Assembly (NCBI RefSeq): GCF_914767665.1
Contig: NC_059507.1
Coordinates: forward strand, 14,198,001 to 14,262,000
Length of the DNA: 64,000 bases
Direction: 5' to 3'
Source: Harmonia axyridis
Taxonomy: Eukaryota; Arthropoda; Insecta; Coleoptera; Coccinellidae
Below, in pieces: positions 13,201 through 24,000 of this stretch. The notes under the pieces are model-generated. The model was not told the DNA's origin. It did not search any database and saw only the letters and a list, made by a program, of their open reading frames with translations. Both the position numbers and the translations under genes were made by a program. Each line of letters starts with the position of its first letter. Positions within the stretch are counted from its first letter, which is position 1.

Positions 13201-13892
13201 ACATTCATGCCAATTTTCATCCATATCAGAAACGTAGAAAGCAAAATCATGTTTACGCATGCTTAATACGCACCCTTCATCAGGAAGAGCTAAAAATTAT
13301 ATATGGGACTATTCAAATCATCAAAAACAGATAAGAATTGTAGAAATTAAAGCTGTTGCACGCATTCGCGAATACAGACACTAACCTGAGTTCAGAATAG
13401 TGTGAAATGCATTTTATGCATGCGGAAATTTTGAAATTGGATATCAAAACTTGTTTTTATAACAAAGCTTCCTCTAAAATTCTCCAAAATGAGATCATGA
13501 TTGATTATTTTTTTCTTTATAAGTGAACATCACAAAACTTAAAAAACTATTAATCATCAACATTATTTCCAGATGCGTTTGTCCAGGAAGCTTTAGTCCC
13601 AAACAAAAGTATCACCAGTCAGAATGCACATGCAACTGTGAAGAAACGAACCCAGACTGTATAACGATGAAAAACGGCCTAGAATACTTTAGTTTAGCAG
13701 ACAGAAAGTAAGTTGGAAATTTCATAAGAAAAAAAATCGAAACTAATGATACGAATTTTTCTCTGCAGATGCGTACTAGAAAGGAGATGTGGCATACCGA
13801 TTTGTGAATTTGGGGCATATATTCGACCGAAAGGCAGATGTCCTAGAAAACAGGAAAAATTGGATACCTTCACTCTTGTTAATATACAATAA
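7271..13892 (+). CDS. Pvf: PDGF/VEGF-related factor (Pvf), five 3' coding exons
   Basis: Secreted cystine-knot growth factor of the insect PDGF/VEGF family, ligand of the receptor tyrosine kinase Pvr. Exons: 7271-7487, 10848-11080, 11772-11935, 13573-13707 and 13769-13892. All have AG/GT borders and compatible phases, giving 290 codons plus stop. The first exon is acidic and Thr-rich (EDYEDDG). The second holds the knot: GTCKRPLPR, then HCTVLHRCAEDTGCCQQ and MRCGP. The third supplies TECTC, the last knot cysteines. The last two exons carry CVCPG, CTCNC, CVLERRC and PKGRCP, the Cys-rich CXCXC tail known in Pvf and VEGF-C/D type factors. AATAAA follows at 14028-14033. The signal-peptide exon is not seen and probably lies left of the window or in 2.7-7.2 kb. 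Which Pvf paralogue this is cannot be decided. Introns contain repeats. Confidence 0.93.
10474..10542. repeat. 69-bp near-perfect palindrome in a Pvf intron
   Basis: GCGTTTACA at the left and TGTAAACGC at the right form the ends. TCGCGAAAAAATTTCGCGA is at the centre. The sequence folds back on itself almost along its whole length with a few mismatches. It sits in the intron between the first two visible Pvf exons. It may be the core of a small fold-back transposon or an extruding palindrome. No protein is encoded. Confidence 0.8.
12490..12790. repeat. Dispersed repeat, copy 1 (intronic)
   Basis: This stretch shares order and sequence with 21600-21835: AAAAAAGTAAAA, then CCGA-TATAAAT, TCATCACTGT, CTTTCAAAGTAGGCCC, ACTCACC, and finally ATCTACTTCAGTAC with CTCATCACGATTTTTTTTCT. 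Copy 2 is shorter because part of the middle is missing. Both copies are non-coding. It lies in the Pvf intron after exon three. Confidence 0.7.
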
Positions 13893-15426
13893 ATTGATAG
13901 TATTTATATCCACTCAAGCTTATCTAAGGTTAATTACTTGATGATTGTCCAGTGATACCATTTACCAATCTTTTATATAATTTTCAAACAAAAACAGATA
14001 ATATATTGTGTGTTGAAGATGATGATCAATAAACCAGTTTTATATTTTCGGTGGTTATTTGAATTCCCTAATAAAATTCGTTATAATTTGTTGGAAATCC
14101 TCATTTCATATAAATTTTGCGTTAACAATTAAAAAACCCTAAATGGAGTTGGGAAATATAATGACGCTTAATTTGGAATTGACTTTCTTGAAAGAGAGAG
14201 AAATACGAAAGATTAGAAGTTGAAATACTGGTCATTCAATTCACACCAAAAAAAGTATTAGGCAATTTTGCTCTAAAAAAGCACTGATGTCTGATCAGAA
14301 CTTATAAGTCAGATGGCCAGATAAAATTGATTTTGACTACAAATTCGTCATCAGTCCAACCAAATCTTCTATTTATAGCTAAGAATTAAAATTTGCAGAC
14401 ATCATAAAAGTACTCAATATTTTTCATCTATAAATAAGTTCAGTGTCAGGGGAACAAAAAAATAAATCAGTATGAAACATTCTTTATAATTGTTCTTCCA
14501 AACTTGGTAGAAATTCTACATATACATGGTATAATAGATGCAAATTCAGGCTTGTGAATCTATTAATTGTACTGAAAATCACTGTGACATATTCATAATA
14601 AAAAATAATCTTCAGATGGAACTTTTACACCTATTTATCTAATTAGCAGAATTATTCTCACAGCAAGATTTGCAACAAACCCGATTCATATTATTAAAAT
14701 ATTAAACTTATTTATTTCCATCGTGCAGAAAATAGAGAGCTCAATAAAGCTAACCACATTTCGCTCTTCTTGTTTGTATTATAAGTAAAAAAAATTGTAC
14801 AGACTTATTTCACCACAATTATAAGTCAGCAGCTGATTCAATCATACATGCTATTTCAATTTTTCAACATGAAGATTTATTTTTCTGAGTTGATATTTCG
14901 TAGAGAATACTGAGATATATTCGATTGATTAAATTGAAAATCGTATTTCTAGACTTAATCAGATATTTTTTTTGGAACTTTGATCCACAAAACCATTACT
15001 CTATATGAAACGTTACCTCAGAAATGTCAAGTCAGATACATCAGATGTCAAATGTCACGTTGTGTAAACATCAGGCAGAATTACCCTGTAATGAGTAAAT
15101 TTATTTAGAAGCTTGTACAAGTGCCTTATTCTTAATCACAACAACTGCATCATCTCCCCCAAAAACAAACCAAATTAAAGTGATACTAGGGTGAAATAAG
15201 CCATGTGTGTTATCACATAACCAATGAGGAAAAATCAATACCAGTGTATTTCGATTATTATTTTAAGAAATCGCATTACCATGACTAGATGATGGTAAAG
15301 TATTGAACTTAATGCTAAATATTAATAAAATATTTCAGAAAACTGAAAGAATAAAATTGAACTATGCAGATTTCTAAAACAATCGAATGAAAAATGATAA
15401 TATGGGTGAATTGATGATTACATGAT
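13893..15426. other. Intergenic between convergent Pvf and TMEM53 genes
   Basis: It holds the Pvf poly(A) signal (AATAAA 14028) and a candidate TMEM53 signal on the minus strand (AATAAA, plus positions 15100-15105). A copy of a dispersed repeat containing ATTCGTCATCAGT is near 14290-14390. Nothing else was recognised. Confidence 0.5.
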
Positions 15427-18015
15427 TCAAAGTTTAGCTTTTAATCTCTCACTAGCAGAGACTCCAAATTTGATGTCTTCTAGAAATTTATCTAGATGTC
15501 CGAGATACTCTTCTCGATGCTTTTGGTAATGTCCTACATGAGGTGATTTTTCCCAGCATTTGAAATATACCTACAAAGCAGAAAGAAAATTAATACATGA
15601 TATAATATTTGATTGATTAATATTGCTTCGCTTATCAATCCCTAGTTGATGAGGCCTGATTTCAATAAATTATTATGTACATCCCAGTCACATGAGCGTT
15701 CAATCTTTTTATATGGAACATCCATCCTTTGAAATGTTAAGCGAATGATAGTTTAATTTAGTTATGTTAAGAGTTAGAAAAGAGAGTTTCTTTTTTTTGT
15801 GTTTATTTTTTCTGTTTGGAAATGTAATACTTTGGACGTATGGATTCTGTAATTTTTCAGTTAAAATGTAAATCACGTACAGGTTATACCTCCGTGTGGA
15901 ACGTTTATACTGTATCTATTTCAGAATAAACTATATTATTATTATTATTATTATTATTATTTATGTTTAAGATAGTAGGTGTTTCTCCCAGTTGGTATTT
16001 CAATACATTATAAAAGAGCTGAAATTTCTATAGAACGAATTTATCTCGACCCAAATATCTATATTCTTTTACCTTAACTCCCATATTCTCCCAACTTTCT
16101 TTCACTCTCATATTCGAAGCTTCAGCTCCAATAGGATCGGTCTTACTGATAAAAATTTGAGCAGGACATTTAATCAAGTTAGTGTGGAACATCTGACTGG
16201 CTCTGATATAATGTCTCGTAGCAACTTTATTGAACGTTCTCATATGATACCTATAAAAATGATGGTCAGTTCGAAATTCAACTAGTTAAAAAGAAAATAT
16301 TACTGTATATATTGTGAAAGAGCCTTCTGCATGACGTAGTTCTTTGGGAACACAGCAACTGGTAGACCTACTGATATTTCAGTAACGTCTGCAGCACTGT
16401 CCCAAACTTGTCCTACAAATTTGTCAATAACAGGTTTATATCTGTCTTGCTGAGCTGCCATTTGCACCATAACTTCAGCCCAGAGGTAAGCACCAACTGA
16501 AAAGCCATGCAGTAAACATTGGCCATTCACATAATTGCTATCAAGGAACCTGAGAATATCAGCGGCTACTATCTGTAAAATGATTATTTCACATAAATAT
16601 AAAACCATTGTATGATGAACTCATAGTAGGACAACGGCAATTTCGTTGAAATGATTATCAAACTAGATGACACCACAAGCAAATGATTTTGAAAAATATT
16701 ACAAGCTACTATATCTACAAACTAATAACTCTGTTGACTAGAGGTCGCAATGCCAAATCTTTCTTCTTTCATAGTAGATATTTTTCGACGTTGTAGGTGA
16801 TAATTTTGTGGTAATTGAGTATCATACTCAAGCGATTATCATATCCGCTAATTTTAATTTAATGTTCGATTTTCATTCAGATAGTTTTTTCTCCATTGAT
16901 TCATACCATTATCAATTATTATTGTCTAGTTTTGCGAGAATGCTGATTCTGATTAGTGTGTTATAAACAAATTCTAGCTTTCTAGTTATTATTACTTTGA
17001 TCCATTAGTAAATAGCCATACTGAAAAAACCTTCTGAAGGAGGTTGCTTTGCATGAATTAAATTTTGGATATTATCGTTATTCCTTCCCAGATGGCGTTA
17101 ATGAACGTTCAAATCCTTAAACCACATTATCCTACCACATAAAATTTTATACCTACATATTTTCAATGTTTGAAAACTGAACCGTGCAATTTTAGAAGCA
17201 TTTGGATTATAATTAATAAAATTCCCCATAGTGAGCCTGTACTATTTCGAGAAGTGATTTCAACGTGAGAATCGTTCGACGGTAGCGTCATCTGCTGGAA
17301 AATCATTTTCGCGAAAATATATTTTCATTGTCCTACTATATTATCGATATCCAATGGCCCTTCTATGGTATAGTGTGATCTTTTAGTAATAGTAGAACCA
17401 ACCTGTGTTCCTTTTGTAGGCCATAACAGCTGCCATGGTGTCACATTTATGCACAAAACGTCGCAATCTTTATTCAGGTAATAATCGACGAACTTCATCA
17501 TATGTTTTCTCTTTGCCATCAGCCATGATAGAAGCAAAACACAGGGCCTTCCTGTTTGATCATGAAGTTTCAAATTCGTCACTTTACTGTTGATTTGATC
17601 TCTGCTGATAAGTGCCAAATTCTTCGTGAGTTCCAATCTTGAGAAAGACCTCTTACTAAAAGCCATGAAGGTCTGAAAAATATCAAGAATTAAACTTCAA
17701 AAATAGTTCAAAAAAACAACTTTTACTGTTATGCATAACATTATATAAACAGTATATTCTGAACCGAATTAATTCAAAAATCGAACATGTCCAAAAAAGG
17801 ATATAACAAGGATGAGATAACATGATAAGAAATGGTTTAATTGAGAAAATAAGATAAGAGAAACCATTGAAATTTTGGTATGAAGACAGGAAACATATGC
17901 CAATATATTCAATCAACCGAAACTCGAGTGTGAAAGTTGTTTATTTTGTTCAATATCATTTTTTAGTTAATTCTTTCGTATGAATCAGTGAGTTCCACTT
18001 AATTAACTTCTTACC
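15427..18015 (-). CDS. Tmem53: TMEM53-like protein (DUF829, alpha/beta-hydrolase fold)
   Basis: Four coding exons on the minus strand: 17337-17666, 16304-16572, 16073-16250 and 15427-15570, giving 306 codons plus stop with all phases matching. A non-coding first exon ends at 18015 (GTAAGA donor) and joins at 17672, six bases before the ATG; no ATG lies in the part of it I could read. The protein reads RPCVLLLSWLMAKRKH early (first beta strand), LLHGFSVGAYLWAEVM (nucleophile elbow GFSVG, Ser135), PAQIFISKTDPIGA (acid strand) and SPHVGHYQKHREEYLGHL (C-terminal His block). These are the DUF829 hallmarks of TMEM53, a nuclear-envelope protein that modulates BMP/SMAD signalling in vertebrates. The length is close to the family's usual 280 or so. 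Whether it acts as an esterase is unknown. Splice choice after codon 110 (GTAGGA donor) is the weakest junction. Confidence 0.9.
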
Positions 18016-19135
18016 TTGATTACAGGTGAAGTTATTCCACCGTGTAAATTTGGGTTAATAAAACGTTGAATACCCCGATAATAAAAGAATACCTACATTT
18101 TTTATATTGGCCGTCAGATGTCCACTTGCAGATGACCACAAAGGGCTGAATATGACCCTACTTAACGCCATCTGTAACAAAATAAAAATAAATAACACCA
18201 AGACAAAAATAAACACATTATTTTATACATGTACTGTACAACAACGAAACATTATTACCAAGGTAATTCATTACTACTTTGATGACCAAAACCTTTCATT
18301 ATTTCACGATGCATTAGGGACATAAATGAACATATACAATCCATTGAATAAGGAACAGGATGAAACAATTGCTAAGGCATGACAATTTCTGCCTTGATGG
18401 TTAATTTTTCATGTCACAAAGATCAAACGATAAATTAGCTTGTGATTGAGAATAAATGCTAGTCTATCGAGTTGATAATTGTTTTAAATTTAGACGCTTC
18501 GAGAGATTTTCGAACTCAAAATAATTTTGAACGGCTGTGAATGAACTGTACTTTAAAAATTAAAATTATAATATGTCTTACTTAACGCATATACCTACCT
18601 TTACTCTCGAAATGAGAAAATAAGTCTACAAGCAACCGTTACCATTTCTTCGACCCACTTGCGAGGTCGTATCAGAAAAAGAGCAAAAAGTGACACTTCC
18701 CTGAGAAAGGATTTCAATTGATTCTAAAAACAAGAGAAAAGCGCTGGTGTGAAGTCAAGAGGTTTCTCGTGCTTGTTTAAATACGTATTCATATAATTTT
18801 TTAATAAAATTCACATGATAATTCAAACAGTTATTCAACAACTACATAATTAGTTTCGCTCGAATATTTGTATAATTTTTCAAAGATCACTTTTTTTGGA
18901 AATTTTTGTTTTGGGAAAACGACAAACATAAGAATTTCAATTGCAATTGATGGTTCGATTTATGTTTTTATTCATTGGCACCAAATCACGAAAAAGGAAC
19001 AATCTTTACTCAGATTTGTTTATGTCGGATGAGCGATCTTTTTATTTTATTTTTTTAATAGATGTAATGCTGTTTCTTCTTGCCATGAAGTCGACAAGAT
19101 ATTTAAATCACGTCTTTTTTATCTTGATCTTATGG
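18016..19135. other. Upstream region of TMEM53, no other gene seen
   Basis: It should contain the TMEM53 promoter, probably just right of about 18090, but no clear TATA or initiator could be fixed. The rest is AT-rich without supported exons. Confidence 0.4.
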
Positions 19136-19260
19136 TACAGGGTGTTTCACGTAAACGGGTCACTGGTTTTTGTGGCTTATCCTTCAAGCAAAATTGAAAA
19201 GTGACTTATCGAAGGATAAGGCACAAAATCAAGGGACCCGCTCACGTGAAACACCCTGTA
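19136..19260. repeat. 125-bp hairpin MITE
   Basis: Begins TACAGGGTGTTTCACGT and ends ACGTGAAACACCCTGTA. The arms pair through GGCTTATCCTTC on the left and GAAGGATAAGGC on the right, leaving a short centre. TA at both ends fits insertion into TA. It is non-coding. The CAGGGTGT end recurs at other elements here (30066-30808). Confidence 0.85.
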
Positions 19261-21500
19261 TAATAATCCTGACGAAATTTAACGCGAACATTTGTTTCAT
19301 TATTTATAATAATAATAATAATAATCTTTATTTTTCTGACCTTAAATCAGTACAGGTGTACTGGTACCAAGGCTTCAACTCATTTGTTTATTGATTTCTA
19401 AATTCCAGTTCTATCGTATTTTTTCATTATTAAGAAAACCAAATTGTATATGGGTCTCCGGAATCGTTTAACGAACTGAACCAAGATATTCGGACCTTGA
19501 AAATTTTCTAGCACATTTCGTTTGAGAATTATCGTGTATAGAATTGGCCAGATTCGTTTTGGACCTCTAGACTCAAAATCAGATAATTGAAGGCAATTGG
19601 GCAAAATGATAGCGCGCAGTGCATCACTGTAATGCTAAAATTTCATAGAAATTCCATTCGATCACTTACAGAGTCATCTCCAAATTTTGTACACAAAAAA
19701 ATGTACTATAATTTGAATATTTATTAAACTCGATTTGAGGGATTATTATTATTAGTTCCAGTTGTCGCTTAGCTGGTACATCTGTCACCATTGTCCATTA
19801 CTCACGCGAATGTTGAATGTAATCTGTAATTCACATTGCTTCTTTACTGTTCCATTTTGTTAGTTCAACTCAAGTATACAAGGTGAGTTGAAGTTGTACA
19901 TTGAATTTAGGTAACTACAGATTCCCCTGGTCAAATTAAAAATTTTTTTGCATTTACCATTTTTCTCAGATTCATCTCGGGTGAAAAATTATGCATTTAA
20001 AGGTTTCACAATGGGCTAATGCACTCCTGATGCGTACACCACCGATATAACACAAAACTTCATTGTGAACATAGAAGTTCCATGAGTTATATTATTTATT
20101 TGGATGAACGTTGCCAGATCCACTAATAATGACGTTGAATTTGAAGTAGGACACATTTTGCATATTATTAAAAGCTTCAAGGACTTTGATCACGTTATAA
20201 TCCAGCAGTCCAGCATCTATTTTAACATTTTTGCATCAAAGTAAAACAATGATGAATACATTAATTTTTTTTGAGAAACTATTCGAAATGACCTTTCTTA
20301 AAAATGCAAAAAAAAATATGATAATCGATTGGGATTATGGATCATTGATACATTTCATTCTTTATTTTAGTAAGGGTATTTCAGAAAAAAAAAAAAAGAT
20401 TATACAAAAAAAAACGCGGCAACATTGCTTCAGCTTTGTGAGTGCTTTACTCAGGGGTGGATCAGTAATTATCGTGCAATTTTTCGCACAATTTTATTTA
20501 TTTTTTTAATATTTTTATATTGTATATTTGCAAAAGCTGGATAATGCAAAAAGTATTTCAATTCAATTCACACAATTACCGGTACTTCCTTAACATAATA
20601 ATACTCGTTACTATCCCCTTTCATATCCACTAGAATGCAAGAATATACATGCATCAATAGTTAATTTTTCAAAGGCCACCATTTTTTTTATAGGACTTGG
20701 TTGCGCATCTATATTTTCTGTAATAATCAATCATTATAAAAAAAGATAAATATCAATTGAACAATTTTATTAATATCAATAGAAAGCAAGTCTGTGGGAG
20801 CTATAATAAAAATATTATTATCGTTACACAAAACGAAACATGGACCAGAAAACAATAAATTGTTGGGGTCAAGGTTAACTAACGAATAATTGAAATTACT
20901 GTTTCACTGATTGAAATTGTGTAAAAACATCAGAGGTATTGTAATTAGTTCAAGGTATACCTACTGAACCGTATCTCTGCAGAGAAAAAATATAATTAGA
21001 GTTAAAAATATATATTAGTTTCGCTGAATGAAAATATTAGAAGGTAGGTTCCAGTTGAAGAGCAATCAAACCTAAAAGTTGATATATCGCTCCATTCTTC
21101 GCAGTCAATAGCAAAACAGAATAGTTATCCAACAATTATAACTAAACTATTTTTAATGAAGTCCTAAAAATATTTGTTCAAGGCTATAAATAATAGGTAC
21201 CTACTTATAGGACATAAAAATGTCATGTTAGAAAAACGGTTGAACTTAAAATTCAAATTAACATTTATTGATCTAAAAAATACAATAATTGTACACAAAA
21301 ATAATCGCGAGAACTATATGACCTAAGTATACGTTGTATGTCATGAAGCCCCTATAACTTAAATGAATAAAAAATAATAATCCGATACAATATTCCAAGA
21401 ATTATTTTTCATTTCTCTTATTCAAACCTAAAATGTAAGCCATGTGTGTGTTTTAATTCCTCACAATGAGTGGAATAAAATCGGCCACATTTTTTCCATT
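19261..21500. other. Intergenic with a LINE-like 3' tail and a dispersed repeat
   Basis: Near 19300-19345 the minus strand reads AATAAAGATTATTATTATT, resembling the end of a non-LTR element with a (TTA)n tail. About 19398-19604 shares sequence, in reverse orientation, with about 41205-41360 (GGTCCGAATATCTT and AATTTTGAG blocks). No gene was recognised. Confidence 0.45.
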
Positions 21501-21512
21501 ATACAGAGTGGT

Positions 21513-21926
21513 CCAGATTTTAGTGCAATAACTTTGGCGTCGGATAGAACAACTCTTTTCATGAAAAAAATTCTTCTATTAATTGTAAATTCCACACATA
21601 GTTCAAACAGTGGCGGAGTCTCATCCAACCACTGATCTTCTAAGCATTTTATACCACTTTATATCAAAAAAGTAAAAATTAGCCGACTATAAATAACGGA
21701 TATCTATTGGTCATCACTGTTTCACTTTCAAAGTAGGCCCGCTTTCGAAATAATTCACTCACCTACTGAAAAATCTACTTCAGTACTCATCACGATTTTT
21801 TTTCTTCTATTGAATGAAAATGTGTATGGTATAGGTACCTATATCCGTAGTCACTTGAAAGAAGATTTTAGTGCAATAACTTTGGCGTCGGATAGAACAA
21901 CTCTTTTCATGAAAAAAATTCTTATA
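21513..21926. repeat. Perfect direct repeat flanking a dispersed repeat copy
   Basis: About 60 bp beginning ATTTTAGTGCAATAACTTTG and ending with a run reading GAAAAAAATTCTT occurs at about 21515-21574 and again at about 21868-21927, in the same orientation with no visible mismatch. Between them lies copy 2 of the repeat described at 12490-12790. This looks like a recent duplication or two ends of one element. Confidence 0.75.
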
Positions 21927-21939
21927 AACGTAGGTATAT

Positions 21940-24000
21940 CCTAAAAAGCTTCGTTTTCGAGATACAGGATTACATTGTGTAACCACGCAATTTACATAAT
22001 GAATTTCAATAAATTGGACAATCAGAAATGCTGGAAATTTCACATTTATTGCAATGCTCACTCGTTCTCTATTCCCGGAAAAGCTGAACAGCCCAAACAG
22101 AATACCCACAACAAATTTCGTTAAAATCGAATAAGATTTTAAGAAGCAGAGGCTGTTACAAGGTTTGCGGACATACAGATAAGAAACAAAAATTGATCAG
22201 AAATTTGAAAATCGAAGAACAATAATTTTTGTCGTCACGAACGTGATCACAAAGCTCCACTGCCTTCGGTATGCAGGGAAGCAATAATGCCTAATATATT
22301 CATAACAACAGATCGAACTATGTTAAAAATTATTTTGTATATTATGTCAAAATAGGTCATGCCGATTTTAGAAGGATCGTATCATCAGAACCCCTCGTCT
22401 AGACAAAAATAACCGACAACAATGATATCATAATAAGTACATCATCTTTCATTACTTATACTATTATATTATGTGGTCTCCAATAGCGCAACAGGGGCAC
22501 GAATGAACGAGCGCTCAAAAGCTCCTGATGCCAAGTTTTCTCCCGATTTTTTCATTTTTGTAAAATCAATTTAATTCAATAATACAATTTTGCTAAATTT
22601 TCATATGAAGGACTTTTATCTATCGACGTGCTAAATAAGTCAAATATGCAATTGAAGCGAATTATTTTATAACTCTAAACAAAGAACAAAATAATTCAGT
22701 TATTTCCTTCCAACAATTCCAATCCAACACGTCCAGCACAGCACAAGGTTGTAGCAAACTGAAGATCTTTTGTAGGTACCTTCACTATCAATGAATGAGA
22801 GAATGAAAGATTGATTCAAAGCAGACAATTATTAGGAATTAGCATTAAATCATAATATCAATGAGTTCACATCCTCTTTTATCACTAACATGCAGACCAT
22901 TGTCGTGTTTAGTCTATCAAAAAGTGATATGCATCAAATTAAGATCAAAATCAAAGGTTCAAAGAACATAATTTCAGCCAGGAATTCCTTGTTATCACTC
23001 AAGATAACAAATCAACTCAAAATGAATTCAAATAAGGAAATAAGCCAGCTAGACATTTTCAAATGAAGGACATTTCAATATTTATTTAATTAATTCTAAT
23101 GGTATTTAATGACCAAAATAAAATATTAAAACAATTTTGTTTGGGCCAGAAATTAATTAATCATATAGTGAAAAACGTTTTGTTCATGTACTAGGTAGGT
23201 ATATAACAATGAATGCAGAATATCCATACAGAGAAAACACTATGTCCTATAAAGAAATATCACTAACATGAGGAATGATCGATTTCTGTGTTATTACAAT
23301 TCAAATACCTTTCTATGTAGGAGATATTTGTTTTATTTCGAGAAAGATTAATATTAGTATTAGTGATTTTGTATTTCTAATTAGAATATTTATATTATAT
23401 AGAATATTAACAGGATAGAAAATTTGCAAAATAGGTTCAGAACCCATCAAAATACGAAAATTCATAACATAATTCATTTAAATTAAGCATTTCAAATGAA
23501 AGCTCGTATTTCAAAGGAATAATATGCAATGAGAAATCTTGAATTTAGAAGAATATTTCCCTTATAATTCGAAATTAATCCACACAACATTATTTCAAGA
23601 ATCGAACTACGACTTTTTAATAAATATAAGAAAAATAAGTCTATAATTTGGAAATTTCTCCAAACTTACAATTATATCACATGGCAACGCAAAAACAAAG
23701 CACTGTTAATTTCTAGCGACTGATTATTTTGAAAGAAGATCGAAGATATTGAAATTGTATGACAGTTGCTTGACGTCAATTATAAGTTCAGAGAAATAAA
23801 CTTATTTATTACTCTGTGATTGAAATCGAAATTGTCAAAGAAGGTATTCTCTGGTTTAGACATAAACTCATAAACTGTAGCCAATATAATAATAAAATAG
23901 AATATAGATACGTGTGTCTTATTTCTCTTATTCCACAATAAAAAAGGTTTATTCAAATTTGATTATCGCCTCAGGCAACAATAGGTGAAAGAGTATTACT
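21940..24000. other. Intergenic, partly repeat, upstream of NO66
   Basis: The left part to about 22300 resembles dispersed repeats elsewhere: CGTTTTCGAGATACAGG as at 30165, and GATCACAAAGCTCC-type sequence as at 50060. The right part is very AT-rich. The NO66 promoter must lie near 24000, but no core element is clear. Confidence 0.4.

Noticed and set aside
15930..15962. (ATT)n run considered as a standalone microsatellite feature
   Set aside because: It follows an AATAAA and resembles the LINE-like tails elsewhere, but no element body is attached, so it was not listed as a separate element.
20380..20420. A-rich run considered as a retrogene poly(A) tail
   Set aside because: No spliced coding sequence or target duplication lies next to it.
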